64,000 nt of DNA from NCBI GenBank assembly GCA_947000775.1, contig CAMQGK010000637.1:20483001-20547000 (forward strand), written 5' to 3'. The notes below the pieces were generated by a model. The model worked only from the letters and a program-made list of their open reading frames with translations. It was not told the origin of the DNA and made no database searches. This stretch comes from Pterois miles (lineage: Eukaryota; Chordata; Actinopteri; Perciformes; Scorpaenidae). Below, one piece after another: positions 46,383 through 59,534 of the stretch (positions are counted from its first letter, which is position 1; every line of letters starts with the position of its first letter). The position numbers and the translations under genes are program-made.

Positions 46383-48110
46383 ATCATTGTAAAAACACTT
46401 AGATTTAGGAAAAAAACAACATGGTTGGGCTTAAAACTACTGTGTTTTTACACTGCAAAGTGACTTGTGTTGAGAACACAGGGCAGGAACAATCAGCTAA
46501 TTGTCAAGTGAAAGTGTAACTTAACGTACGGGACACAAACAGTATCTCCTTGATAAAAGCCTTGTGCTTGTTGGACCTATCAACCTCGCCTCCTGTCTCT
46601 TTCCCTCTTTTTAATACGTCGCCACACTCCCATTGAATTTTTCCTGGGTTTACATTGTAGTAAATGGAAAGCCCAATGGGTCTCATACCGCCACGGAAGA
46701 GTGCCTTGTGTGACAGTATCAAATGCCAGCGCCTGTGACAAAGCGTCGGTATTTGACGCCCTGGGAATGACAACAGGCTCGGCTGTTGTGTGTTCCTGGG
46801 CTGTGACAAATAGGTATGTGCAGTACTGTGTTTGTCCTTTGGCAATTCTTTCTGCTATATAACACTGACACAAACAACATGCTTAATGCTGGTCGGCTAA
46901 CATCTGGTTGATGTGGACGATGTACTTCATAATATACATCATTTATATGTGACCACAGAACACCCTGTTCATTGTACTGGACGATGGCTTTAGTGATGTT
47001 AGGTACACCAGATCCTGTGTAATGTAAAAAAAATGTACTGGGTGTGTTAGATTCAGGTGAAAATGTCAAGCTCGGCAGAGAAGCTTGGTGTGGTCTGACA
47101 CCTCTGGAGCTCTACAAGCCCATAAATTCCTTTTAAGTTAGAGGATGGACACCTGTAGGGCAGAGCCTCAAAGGTCAGGATGAAAACAGGACCTGGCCTC
47201 ATTAAAACATCCCCCACCCCTCAAGACAGCTCAATTAAAAACCTAACCTCATGCTGTGCCATTGATCTGCCAAGGCAAGCCTGAGTGTGGGGAGATAGGC
47301 TGGGGTACAGGGAGGGTGAGCACAACTCAGTAGGGAATCCACAAAGCTGTAAAAATCATGGGACCTTGATGATTAATAGATCCAGGTGCTTTAATGAATT
47401 TAAACATAGATGCTGGAGTTTGAACGCATCACTGTCACCTCTCTGGACGTCCTGCATTGTATTTTTCCACCTAATGTCTATTGATTGGGACACAACTATT
47501 CACGTGAGCTTATTTGTTTGTGAAAGAAAGATTAATTTAACAGAGACAGAATTAAGGTTGACATCCAGGGAGCAAGCGGAGTATCACTTGGACCGGATGT
47601 GGAAGGGTGTGGCGTATTTCATTATTTGCGTTTGTGTGTAAGTGTTGATGGAGACTCACAAATGGCAGGTTGTAATGACTGATGCTTCACAAGGTTTGCA
47701 CGAGAAGATTACATAAGGATTGATTGCTCGGAGGTGTCTCTGTCACTCTTCATCGAATACAGCCCGAAGATTAACGACTCAATGATCGACCCTGTTTGTC
47801 TGTCTGTCAGTCAGCCTGCGATTCTCTTTCATCGTCTGCTTTGAAATCTGAGAGCTCAGAGAACGAAGCTGAGGCGATTTCATTTATCCATTTATCCATC
47901 AATTCATCTTCATGTGCGTTGGGATGTGCGGGCAGAGAAATTACAGATAAAATGAGTTGTTTTTTACTTGCAAGCTGGAATTTATCTTTAACACTATTGA
48001 TTTCTGGATACCACTTTATTAGAACAGTTACAGCAGTTTTACAGCTGGAAAGCACTGCAGCAAACAGAATTCAACATGGCTGAACAACTAAAATAATACA
48101 AAACCTACGA
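46383..48110. other. No gene recognised
   Basis: Several overlapping open frames of up to 118 codons occur on both strands without domains or paired splice sites. 47210-47900 is non-repetitive and could include regulatory DNA; there is no direct evidence. Confidence 0.45.
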
Positions 48111-48111
48111 C

Positions 48112-48530
48112 TGGGGCGGTCAATCAATTAAAAGATTTAATCAAGGTTAATCACATGATAGGTACTGTGTTTAGCATAAAAAAATATGCTCAAATCATAA
48201 CATGGCAAACTGCAGCCCAACAGGCAACAACAGCTGTCAGTGTGTCAATGTGCTGACTTGACTATGACTTGATCCAAACTGCATGTGATTATTATAAAGT
48301 GGACATGTTTGTAAAGGGGAGACTCGTGGGTACCCATAGGACCTATTTTCATTCACATATCTTGAGGTCAAAGGTCAAAGGACCTCTTTTGTTTCCTAGT
48401 TTCATATGATACCAGTATTTTCACTCTAGATTTAAAACTGCACTCGCTTCAATGGAAAACCACAAGTTGCATTAATGTGTTTAAGACATTAGTAATGTTA
48501 AAATGGATTTGAGTTAAAGCGCTGTTATTG
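48112..48530 (+). repeat. Interspersed repeat family A, copy 4
   Basis: A nearly full-length copy: the left end GGCGGTCAATCAATTAAAAG with TTTAATCAAGGTTAATCACA, the middle GGAGACTCGTGGGTACCCAT and AGGTCAAAGGACCTC, and the right end CGCTGTTATTGCGTCAGCC. An internal deletion removes the TTTTTCCTTGCCAAAA part. Confidence 0.75.
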
Positions 48531-48584
48531 CGTCAGCCTGTCAGCATTCTCCCATCGCCAGAGGAGACCAAGGACTTTTAACTT

Positions 48585-48905
48585 AAAGGTGAAGTATGTA
48601 AGTATGGCAACATCTAGTGGTGAAGTTGCAGGTTTGTCCATTCTTGGCTACTGTAGAAACATGGCAGCCGACTCGGTGAAGAAAACCCGCCCTCTATGTA
48701 GATATAAATTGCTCGTTCTACGATTATTATTTCATGTCATCTCTCTGCTGTCATAATTTCTTATAAAGGCATAATGTGGCAAACGTGTGCAACAGATGAG
48801 ACAATGACATATACTCACTCTGCTGAACCATCACAATACATGACATCCACAGCTGCCTTTTAAGGTAAATAAACATTTTGACATGGAAATTAGTGTAGTG
48901 CCCTT
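48585..48905. repeat. Probable MITE (AAAGGTGAAGTATGTAAGT type)
   Basis: Starts TTAAAGGTGAAGTATGTAAG and contains AACATCTAGTGGTGAAGTTG and GAAAACCCGCCCTCTATGTA, wording I associate with an abundant fish interspersed repeat. The right end is near TAGTGTAGTGCCCTTAAAG. Family assignment is uncertain. Confidence 0.5.
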
Positions 48906-50293
48906 AAAGTGTGAGCCTTTTCATTACAGCATTTAAGTGTTTTTCATATATGTTTTTTTTTGTGTACACGCTAGGCTGGACTTGACTTGGTGTTCTGCTG
49001 CTGTTGACCACGCTGAGCGCCTGTCACAGCAACCATGACAAACATCTGCCCTTATTTAGAAGCTATTAACCTTTTGTGCAAGCATTTCACATCCATTTTG
49101 AAAAGAACAACCATTATTCACCTTATTTATTCATGAGAGTCCCCGCACTCGTCCTCACCAGCCAGGGACAGTAATGCGCCTGAAGAGGTATGTCTATTTT
49201 CGGTCCGGCATACGGTATAAGGCCTCTTTACACCCAGTGTAAACGTTCATCATGTATCTCTAATGCAACTGAATGATAGCTGCATTGTACTCTTCCTTTG
49301 TCTAGAGTCGGACTCATGGATGCATTTTTATTTTGTCTCTGTGCTTTTTGTTTGACATGATGCGTTGCTGCTTGTGCGCCTCAAGCCAAGTGACCCTTGA
49401 GAGTTGATTCGTGTGGACTATTGACAGAAAGACCGATGGCATGACCTTCCAGATATTTTGATCATTTCTTTCTCCGTGGGGAAATGGTGCTATCACTCAG
49501 CTGCTCTCATGGCTGATTAGCTTCTGAGTGATTTTTAGTGCTGTGGTACCAACTGCTGATTCTTCATTTTGTCCTGTTTGGTTTTATTTAGCGATGAAAT
49601 GCCAAAAATGTAGGAACTTTAATATACATTTTACTGTGAATCTCTTTGATTTAATTTTCTTTTTCATTGTCTGGTGCAGTTCTGGCTTCACACCTCCTCC
49701 TCTTCCACCCACCTCCTGGCCCTACGGGAAAAGTCCCATGAGTCCGCAGCGCTGACGTCACCTCCTCATTATGCCAACTGTGGTCCAATAGAGGGACTTG
49801 TTTCTATGCCACTAAACAAAAGCCTCATCTCCTTGCAAAATGAAACTTTTAGACCCCTCAGGAGAGAGACTATTCATTAGCGTGTGACTCATTCATCTCT
49901 AAAGTGTGTTCACATTAAACCGGGGCTCCATCCTGTTTGTCTCAAACCTTTTTAAATGAAGCGTGATTTGATACTGTCTTTACTTGAATTAATGGTACAG
50001 TGATTCACCAAAGTCAAAACATCGAGTCACTCATCTGTGTTTAGCAAATGGATGAATCATGATGTGAATAATATGGAGATGTTTTTACTCAGTCAGTTAA
50101 AAGTCTTATCCTGAACTCAAGTTTTTTTTCTGCTTTTCTCTGAATGTGTTGTGCTTTTAAAAGCATTCCTTTTAGCCTCAATCAAAACTTAAAAACACAG
50201 GTTTGGAATCTGCTCTCATTCCCCGTATCACTGATAGATCCTTAAAGCAGCTATATCTGATATATTTTATGAAAACAATCTATCCTCCTTCAC
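48906..50293. other. No gene recognised
   Basis: Mixed-composition DNA without a supportable coding exon. Short open frames (49528-49880, +) have proline-rich stretches but no splice or domain support. Confidence 0.45.
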
Positions 50294-51070
50294 AGGTTTA
50301 AGACGTGGAAGGCAGGGTGAATGCACATGGTGTAGGGAAGTTGTAGGCGGACTGCTGCAGGGTTGATGACCTTCAAGAAGTGGAATGGTCCAACAAACCC
50401 GGGGGCCAGTTTCCAAAGACTCTAGCAAGGCATGTAGGGAGAATCTGGGTAACTCTGGCCAGGTACATCAAATAAAAAAAAATAAAAGTGAAAGGTACAC
50501 TAGATTTCATAGTGTCTCACCAAAAACGTTGCCATATGAGTGCCATTGTCCTTGCCACTGCGGGGTGACATGCCATCCAGGAAGAGTGTCCCCACCCAGC
50601 ATCACAGAGCTGAGTTCAGCTGGCAAGAAGAAAGAGTTACCAGGACAGGCACTGGGAGAAGGATGCTGAGAGATTCTCCTTGACCTTCTATACATTGTCC
50701 CAGGAGACCATGCTGATGACGCGGGAGAGAGACAGGATCTACCCCTCATTGGCCATCAGTTTGATAGATGCAAGACAACGCATCCAGCTTAGCGATCTTT
50801 CAGTCTAAGACAGAGAGAAATGGAAGCAGTTATAAAACGGGGCCCACTTCACTTGTCTGAAGTTAAGTCTCTTGGCTGAACGGATGTACATCAGGTTCAA
50901 CCTATGCCAACTCTCTGATGCCATCTTGACCACCAGCAGCTCATGGTTCCAGATTTCATGGTAGCTTACACCAGGGCTTACAGGAGAGCAAGGCGCAAGG
51001 ATGGAGTGTCTGGGACAGGACGACTCCAACCCTGGAGTCTGAGGCATCCACATCCACCGCAAATTGGCGA
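50294..51070 (-). pseudogene. Ty3/Gypsy retrotransposon pol relic (Sushi-like)
   Basis: In three minus-strand frames, pieces of a Ty3/Gypsy polyprotein can be recognised in the right order. Near 51060-51000 is a reverse-transcriptase/RNase H junction containing VDASDS. At 50960-50810 is RNase H sequence with ELLVVKMA and YIRSAKRLNFRQVKWA. Near 50620-50520 is an integrase zinc-finger-like stretch with WHVTPQ, and at 50400-50300 the integrase C-terminal part with GPF...VINPAAVRL. Frameshifts, stops and deletions separate them, and no LTRs were seen. It is a dead fragment of a fish LTR retrotransposon. Confidence 0.82.
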
Positions 51071-51689
51071 GAGAAAGGAGAAGTTAGGATTTAGGATTTA
51101 GATTTAGGATTCTGTGATGGTGACACAAGATCAGGGTCAAATCTAAAATTCGTCACCTATAGATGGGTGTGGTTTACAATATCCACTGTCATGACAAGCA
51201 CATAAAAGAAAAGAACACACTGATTTTTTTTTCTGATTCTGCAGACAGTGGCACCGTACAGGATTAGATGAACACAGTGGGGATGTTCCTTCAGCAGACA
51301 AAGAAGGAGCAGAAGAGGGACGGATCGATTGATGTTGTCCCTCTTTTGTCCTTGCTGTCATGCTGTCTGGCTTTTCTTGTCCAAGAATAGGGGGAAGATG
51401 ACATTTTCTTTTTTTATTTGTAAAACTGTTTTATAAGTCTGTATTCATACATGCGACTTAAAGATGTTCACATTAAGAGGCAATGAAAAGACCTTTATTA
51501 GCAGAACCATAAATACATCAAACAATAATTGCAACATATCTGCATATAATTTCATTTACCAAAATAAATCTAGACCGTTATACATCAAATATTGTATATC
51601 TGTTAACAATATTAAACGTTTTACCAAATAAAAGTGAACCATTATGGGATTAATGTCACCAAACTTTTTGATGCAACAGCGAAAAATAA

Positions 51690-51857
51690 AAAACACAAAT
51701 TTTCATCCTTACATGGTATAAAATCTAAATTTTAAAGGCAATATCACATTATAACAAAGATCCCATAGATAATAATGCAACTGAATGTATTCCACTACTC
51801 TTTACTACAACTGAGACTGTAAATTTGATGAAAATACACAAAAATATACCATTGATA
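51690..51857 (+). repeat. Direct duplication, copy 1
   Basis: The stretch from ATTTTCATCCTTACATGGTA through AGGCAATATCACATTATAAC and ACTCTTTACTACAACTGAGA recurs at 52141-52300, offset by about 451 bp, with roughly one difference per ten bases. No coding content. Confidence 0.85.
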
Positions 51858-52140
51858 GTACAATTTATAAAGATATACCAAGGCACCACACTATCAGCTG
51901 AATGTGAACAGCTGTCCATAATGGTCCTTTAATTTGATGTTAAGTTAATTTCTTTAATTATTCAACTTAACCTTAGCCATATGTTCAGGAAAAAAAGCCC
52001 CCAAAAAACCCAAAATGAGCCATTAATAGCCCCTCAACCATAAGGCTTATATGCATATAGCTGGTCTCCTTTGAAAGTGAATGTGAATCTATAGTACATA
52101 AACTAAACTAAATTACTATGGAGATGCAATAAAGGGGAGA

Positions 52141-52300
52141 AAAATACAATTTTCATCCTTGCCTAGTATAAAACCTTAATTTAAAAGGCAGTATCACATT
52201 ATAACAAATATCCCATGGCTAATAATGCAACTGAATGTTTTCTACTACTCTTTACTACAACTGGGACTGTACATTTGATGAAACTACGTTAATATACCAA
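52141..52300 (+). repeat. Direct duplication, copy 2
   Basis: Partner of 51690-51857: TTTTCATCCTTGCCTAGTAT, AGGCAGTATCACATTATAAC and ACTCTTTACTACAACTGGGA occur in the same order. The sequence between the copies differs, so this is a spaced duplication or two copies of one interspersed repeat. Confidence 0.85.
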
Positions 52301-53379
52301 CGGACTCAGAGACTGGAACAGGTCTACACAATGGAATATCAAAATTGCAAATCAAGATGGATATTTTTCTACAAAGATGGACTCCAGTTATGGCATACAA
52401 GACTATATAAGGATGTGATGACAAATGTACTCTGAAAAAAAAAATAATTAAAATTGATTTTGAAATTTCAATGAAACTGGAATAAATGAAGTGCACTAAA
52501 GTACAGCATTTGTGAAGAAATACTCAGGTGTTTTCCGTGTTTTGGCCACGTTTACTATTTACATGTCTGCTTGACAGCAGATAAATGGAGGTTAGTCTGT
52601 GGCCACGAACGGCTGTGCGAGTCAGACAAACTTGACTATGGCGGCTGCCGTCTTCCGCCTGAGACTCATCCACACTTCCCATCAGCCCCAACATGACTGT
52701 AGAAGCGTGAGTAGCTAAATTCTTACGTTTCCATCCAAAATAACTTGTCGTGGTGTAACATTTTGGCAAGAACACGGATTTGAATCAGTGTGAGCAGAGT
52801 CTGACGGTAAAATGTGAAGTTTGACGGCTTCGTTTCACACGCTGAGTCTGTTTGGCGTCGAGGTGTGTTTAGGTGCATTGGAAAGCTCGGAATATCTACT
52901 TTCCAGCGATACCAGTCATGATATTGTAGATGTATGAGAAAGTTTCTCAATTTCTCAAAAGATCTTTTACTCACAACTTGTTCTTTTGTTTACAAAGTTT
53001 ATTTATGTGTGATTTTATTATTAAAATGCTTCGTAATAAGACCTAGTTTATAAATTGTGAAAGCTGAAGTCCTCATCTTTTGAACAATATGACATGCATA
53101 ACTAGGAGTGCTCCACAGATGACATATGGTGCCTTCACATGCGGTGGTGTTTACTGTGGGCCCATATGAACGCCCCCCTCATGTTGTGTTCACGACCTCA
53201 TAAGTGGAAAGTTTCTGAAAGCTCTGAGTTCACAACTTATGATGTGTTTTTTGACGTTGTGTGAAATGGAGGAGTCCATGGAAGTTTATTTTTCAGTGCA
53301 TAATAAGTTAATATATTCACAATATGTCATCTTTCTCCTGTCATTATGCCTTTGTATTTCCTGCAATATATTAAACACT

Positions 53380-53585
53380 TCCTAGCTTGCTAAATTTTTT
53401 AATATGCTAGACCTATTCTTAGCTCTACTTCTCTTTTATGTATATATTGTTTTATTTATTTGTATTAATACTCTTTTAAAACCTATGCTTCTTTTTTACT
53501 GCACTATCCACTTTGCTGCCGTAACATGTAAATTTCTCCACTGTGGGACAAATAAAGGAATATCTTATCTTATCTTATCTTAAAT
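53380..53585 (+). mobile_element. L2-type LINE 3' end with (TTATC)n tail
   Basis: Plus-oriented LINE 3' end: TAAATTTCTCCACTGTGGGA, then CAAATAAAGGAATATC and a TTATC-repeat tail. The stem-loop and AATAAAGGA wording match the tails of the SINEs at 5941-5993 and 10170-10230, supporting L2-clade partnership. Confidence 0.75.
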
Positions 53586-53744
53586 TGTTAGCTTCCGTGG
53601 CTTCTAGACTTGTACAGTAACGTTAATGTTGCTGTTGCTTAGCAGCCGTGTTCTTCACGACTTAACCACTTGAACGGCATGCACATTGCGCGCAGGACTT
53701 CCCATCTCCCAAACACGGTAATCATGACCCCATATGAAGGCACC

Positions 53745-54010
53745 ATTATTGTAGGGGAACCAGGAAGTTAGCATCGCCCTGGTTTCCTTGACAAAGCCAA
53801 TGGGATTTTCCGTCGGGGTTTGGATCATTGCAGAAAGTAAGCTCTGTGGCAAACACACATTTGTGATACTTACATGTTTTGTTCCATAAAATAATCTTCA
53901 TAAGTGAAAACCACTTCTATGATTTTTCAAATGTGAATGCAATTGCCAGAAGTAAAAAGCTAACGTTAGGCTATAAACTGACTACAACACTGTTGCATGA
54001 GCACCACACA
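53745..54010 (+). repeat. Interspersed repeat C, plus copy
   Basis: GGGGAACCAGGAAGTTAGCA, then AATGTGAATGCAATTGCCAG and AAAAAGCTAACGTTAGGCTA match the inverse of 39665-39925. The preceding 53094-53275 may belong to the same older element, split by the L2 tail. Confidence 0.6.
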
Positions 54011-55052
54011 ACGAAGCTGTAATGGTGCACGAGACGGTGTGATGATGACGCATAAAGGCTTCAAAATTCATGAGTAGGGTATGTGTTGATGTATTTTACG
54101 TCTTAGAACAAAATGCCAAAATCTATTACGCTTATGCTAACCACAGACCTTTCCAGGTTCCAGGTTTTAGGACTCATTCCTGTAGCCCTCTATAAATAGA
54201 TCAACCTCCATCGCAACTTTTTTGTAACTACGCCACAGGGTTTGACCCCCATCGACCGGGTAGCGGGTCCATTGGACTTCTGACACCATGTACGCTCTAA
54301 TGCTAATACATTTTTAAACACCTTTTTCTTTCTAGTCTGGCTTTCCAACCAGTATAAGATGCTGTTATTCACTACGGAAAACACAAAAAAACATGTTCTA
54401 TTTTGGATACATGTGAAAATGAATGACTCACACTGTAGTTCAGACTTAAATTTGACAAAACAAATTTCAATTCTCATCCATGAAATGAATTTTGTTTGAT
54501 CATTTTCTACACAGACGACAGTATGACTGTCATCAGTCAAGGCGTCTTCAGCACAGAGAAACCATCTTCCTCTTTCCTCCAAATGAGATTTTCCATGCTG
54601 TGCCTATGTTCATGGTGTAGATAACAGACCGTAGATTTGGTCTTCTGCTGCAGCCCAGAAATTACAGCAATAGGTGAACACAGAAATAGAAAGGTGAGAC
54701 CACCTATGGTGTGTGATTGGCTGCTCTAAACACAATATAAGGCATCAAGGGCAGTTGAAAGTGGAGAGGAAGAGGTCTTTACCATGACAACCACGCAGAT
54801 TGGTCTTAGTAAAATGATGCAGGTACTTCTCTGGGGCTGAGCCGAATGCTTCAAAACTTTCACCGTTGGTAATCGGCCTCCAGATCAGTCTGAAATGCTT
54901 TTTGTTGTTGTTGTTTTCTTTATGTATAGCCTAAAGTTAAGACTGTCGAAGTAAAGAATAATAGCGTGTTCAGCACCTGTGAGAGTTTCTGAACAATATT
55001 TGTCACTGTTTTGTGTTGTTAATTGATTTCAATATATACATAAATTTGCACA
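54011..55052. other. No gene recognised
   Basis: One minus-strand frame of 130 codons (54190-54582) has no recognisable domain. The rest is AT-rich unique sequence. Confidence 0.45.
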
Positions 55053-55202
55053 AAACATATGTGCTCACTCCCATGTTGATAAGAACATTAAATACTTGAC
55101 AAATCGCCCTTTTGAACTGATAAACAATGTGATGAATTGCAATTACCTATGGACAATCGTGATTAATTGCGATTAAATATTTTAATTGATTAACAGCCCT
55201 TA
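55053..55202 (-). repeat. Interspersed repeat family A, copy 5 (inverted end fragment)
   Basis: Inverse of the left end of family A: the complement reads AGGGCTGTTAATCAATTAAA, ATATTTAATCGCAATTAATC and, further in, CTTATCAACATGGGAGTGAG, as in copy 1 at 4990-5000. This copy shows that the element starts with AGGGCTG, the inverse of the CAGCCC at 6026-6031. Confidence 0.75.
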
Positions 55203-56610
55203 AATAAGTATGTAATAGTAATGTATAAATCCCTAAATAGCTCATGAAACATGGAATAATTCCACAATATTATTCATTACTCATATTCAACATTAATTAT
55301 TATTAGTTATTCTCAGACGGATTTCACTGTTTGTTGTGTGTAGAAGGTAGAAGATATAGTCGGGACAGCTCTGCTAGTTTCCAATTCATACATAACAAGT
55401 TATCACTGCCATAAAATAAAATAAATATAACTGTATTTATATATAAATAAAATGGATAGGTTTGTTTTGTAAGATGGGGTGGTGAAATAATGAGCAGCGG
55501 CAGCTGTGATGGTAGTTTGTTGTCTTTGTTGTAGGCTATAAGAAAGATTGATATTTGTTTATTTCAGCAAATATGAAGTAGGCACAGAGATGAGGAAATG
55601 AGAAAGTGTCTTCCTCTTACAAGTATTGACACTCCTTTCAGTGGAGGACATGCCATCAGGTCCTTAGGCTCACTGCGACTCTCACCATCTCTTCTGCTAA
55701 AGGTTTGTGTTGGCTTTGGGGTGGTGAGTAACTGCTCTGTGCTGACTTGTTATAAAAAACATCTGCAGAGGAAAAAATCACTGTCTGAAATGAGAACGAC
55801 ATCTTAAGTAAAAAAGGGAAACGATCATTACTCGTCTTCGTCTTTTGGTCAATAATGAATCCAGAAAATCGGGCGTGCATTTACCAGCTCATTTATATGG
55901 AAATGAACGGTCCCTGAAGAATCAGCCCCGCCTCTGTGGCCCTCACTTCCTCCATCTTGACTCAATTACCAGTGGTCTCACAGACAGGAATGAATTCTTA
56001 ATTGGAAATTGATTAAAAAACAACTTTTTGTGGCTTCGCTTTGCTTCTAAACTCTGCTCCTGTGCACTTTTATCAAATCACCCTGCAGGTATTAATTGGG
56101 CCACAGTGACTTACCAGATTGGTGGGTGGTCTGAGTCTGTGTTTATCAGCTCAGCTGGGGGGGCGCCGAGGAGCGTCCATGGGGTACGTGGAAGTAATGA
56201 TAAGTTAAAGCTGGAATATGTCTGACTGAGAGTGTTTTTATATGCTCATATCCAAGTGGTCAATATGTTTCCATTTTTCATGAAAACCCTTCATATTTCA
56301 TTTACAAGCTGCACAGCACATGTAGCTGGATGTTGCTCATTTCCAACCTCAACATCTACAGGCTCTACAGACTAACAGACTCAGTGCACTGAAATGTGCA
56401 TGTAGCCTTCAGCTCCCACTGGCACCGATCAATGAATTAAAATTTTTGAAATAAATTCCATGAATGAATTGATCTAAAAATATATGTGAATGTAAATTTT
56501 AATTGACGTATACATTTTATCTTGTACCAGAGGATTTTGTTTGCAACAAAATGACCATAAACTAAAGTGAAGAACATTACAGACTGCTCTCTTCTTTCGT
56601 TTCTGTCTCA
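55203..56610. other. No gene recognised; possible conserved non-coding DNA
   Basis: 55830-56060 is non-repetitive with ATTA-type motifs (TCATTTATATGGAAATGAAC, TCTTAATTGGAAATTGATTA). No exon can be supported. Confidence 0.35.
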
Positions 56611-56614
56611 GCTT

Positions 56615-57000
56615 GATTTTTTTGTCTCTTGTTTGATTTTTCTTTTATTAAAGGATAACTTTTTCAACCCTATTTCCCCATATTTTCGTGGCTTAATGAC
56701 TAATGGGGACAACAGTTCCTGAAGTTGGTCCAGTTGCGAAGGAGAATGCTGTAACTGGCAGCTGCCAGGGCAAATGATGAGCGTCAGTGGCTGCATTCAC
56801 TTAAAGTGCTTGTTTTTGCCACTGACAGGCTCATATTGTTATTCTAACTGTCTGACAACATTATGGAGATGACCCAACAGATAAATGAAGCATTCTGTGC
56901 TGATCTGTTTGTTATTGTGTCCAAATCCCGCTCAAGGAGAAGTCTCGTTGTAAAATCTGAATATCCGTATACTCTGGCTCAAATAAATACAAGCTGACAT
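56615..57000 (+). repeat. Interspersed repeat D, copy 1
   Basis: Shares with 59535-59905, in the same order: GTCTCTTGTTTGATTT, CCTATTTCCCCAT, AATGGGGACAACAG, TGAAGTTGGTCCAGT, AAAGTGCTTGTTTTTGCCAC, ACATTATGGAGATGACCCAA and TCAAGGAGAAGT. About 380 bp, no coding content; the type of element is not known to me. Confidence 0.8.
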
Positions 57001-59200
57001 TGGGTTCAGAGACCTCATCCACATTGTTAAAATCATCTAAATATTCAGCCATGACACTGAAAATCTTTTAATAACACCAAGCTACGCTTTCTGTACTCCA
57101 ACACAACAAACTGCCCGACTGGCACTCACGTTTCCACCATGAACGTATTCCTCCAACACGTCACCTCACCAACAAGACTTCTACTTGTCCCTTCACTTCC
57201 TCCATAATGTCAGACACTTATGATAATAATCAGTCCTGGAAAAAAACAAACTTTTAGGCTGTATCTGCACTGAAACATTCCCGTTTGAAAATGACCTTCG
57301 TCCAGACGAGTGTTTTAGGGTTGTTTCAGAATTCATTTCTGTCTGCGTATGCAGACAGTGGTATATATGCTGGTATAAACAGGAAGCACCCCCGGACACG
57401 GGAAATAATGTAAAGTGCTCAAACTATAGCTTTCCTCCTGTGCATGTAGGCAGTGGTAGTATTATAAAATGCATAACTGAATGCACAATAACTGCTTGCA
57501 TAGACAACAGGGTCAGCAATGCCTGTAATTCATTATCCATGTTGAAATTAACCATTGCTGGTAGAGGATGATATTGTTTGTTTCCTTAAGGAAAAGGTTC
57601 ATGTTATGTTGCGTGATGAGTCAAGGAAGGACCAAATTAAGAAGTGAATGTTGGTATTTGTGTCATTGCAACCCAGGAGTTTTAAAACTAAGAGGGGGTC
57701 AAGCAGTGTTTTTCTCCTTTTCCGCATAAATATAGCAAAAGTTATGTGTTTTAAAATGAACATTTTAGTCTGGACGTAGCTTTAATGGATGTAAAAACGG
57801 GGTATGTTGCAGCCCAGTCCAGGTTGAGAAATACAGAACTCACCCTTTAAATGGAGAATCCTTAGAAACCATCCCTTAGTATCTTTCATTTCCTTTTCTC
57901 TTTTCTTGCCCTCTTTTTCTTGTATTAATCACATTGTGAAACCACCAGCACAGCAGTAGCTTTTCTTTTCAGGATTTTAGAAATGGTGAGATGATGAGTC
58001 CAAGTCCCCTTAGCACAAACACCCATTCTCGGAAAACTCTGACCAGATGCCTGACCTTTGACTATTTCAATTATTTGCATTTTTTTCAGATGTGGCATAT
58101 TCAGTGAACTGCTCATGAGGTCCTAATGTTGTTTATAATTCTGGTCAGAAAATTCTGAATCCTACATTTTTTTTTTTTTTTTGTTAATCCAAAAGTGGTC
58201 AAAGTAAATATATTCAGTCTGGAAATACTAGAATCAGTCTATGTAATTCCTATAGTGTGTTGGTATATTTAAACTATGGAGTGCTCCCTGCATGTTTCTG
58301 TAAAACCCCAAATTCCCAAAACAATTTAAGAGGACATGACCTCAGTGGTGGCTACGGCCCTGCTGCCATCCACTGAGCCTGCCCTGGAAAAGAGGAAGTG
58401 TAATTGTAATCTCTAAATCCTGAAAGTGGCATATTCCCTCAGGTGTACATCTAGTTTAACTGTACACAGATCCAGATGAGCTGCCATGTACAGTATGCCT
58501 GACTTCATCTACATTTTCTTCAATGTAGCATCAATGGTTTTGTTCTTTCCTGAAATCACAGTACAGACATTTGAATTTCTCTTGCACCTGCAGGTCAAAC
58601 AGCTCTGAGAGGTGAATCGAGATCAGATAGCTTCACATCAAAGATGAGAAGTGGATGACTTCCTACAACAAACATGAGTGTGGAGGTACAGTGTGTGGGA
58701 GGTTCAGTCAACAAGGAGACTATCTGGAAACATCCTGCCAGAAGTGGATGAGGTATTGATTACACACCCAGTGAACTGTTTGTTTCCTTTATCTTTGGGG
58801 AACTGTCACATTGGATGTGATGTGCTCGGATATGAGCACATCACAAAATATCATGTGCACTCGGTGATGCAGTTTTGAAGTACATGATTCTATCTATCTC
58901 ATACTACTGTCATGCTTCCACCATTCAGAGAGACTGCACTTCTTACATTTACAGTTATATTTAGCTGCTACCCAATGCTATAAGCAGTTTGACTTTAGCA
59001 CACCACCCAGACAACATTAAAATGCTGCATACAGGTTAAGACATCAATAATTTAAAACCCCAATGTGTGATCCAAATGTAAACCAAAGGTCAGCCCTGCC
59101 CACCATCAAAAATTCAAAACACGGGACCGGATTCTGCTATCACTGACAAAATGATTGGCATGCCTTTTAATACAGTGGTGAACTCTCAGTAACAGCTAAA
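57001..59200. other. No gene recognised
   Basis: AT-rich DNA with a 17-base T run near 58168. No exon or clear repeat boundary is seen. Confidence 0.45.
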
Positions 59201-59218
59201 TCTATGTTGTTCATGCTC

Positions 59219-59377
<159 letters not shown>

Positions 59378-59534
59378 TGTTATATTTGTAAATATAACAG
59401 GACAGCAGGTGCCTGTCTCTTTAAATAGAATTATTGGGATGGCCAGCAGTGTTCTCAGGATGATTAAATTCGACCCACATGAAACGCAGAGGTGTCCCGT
59501 TTCAGATCACCGAAGACTGGCCTCCTCTTTCCTG

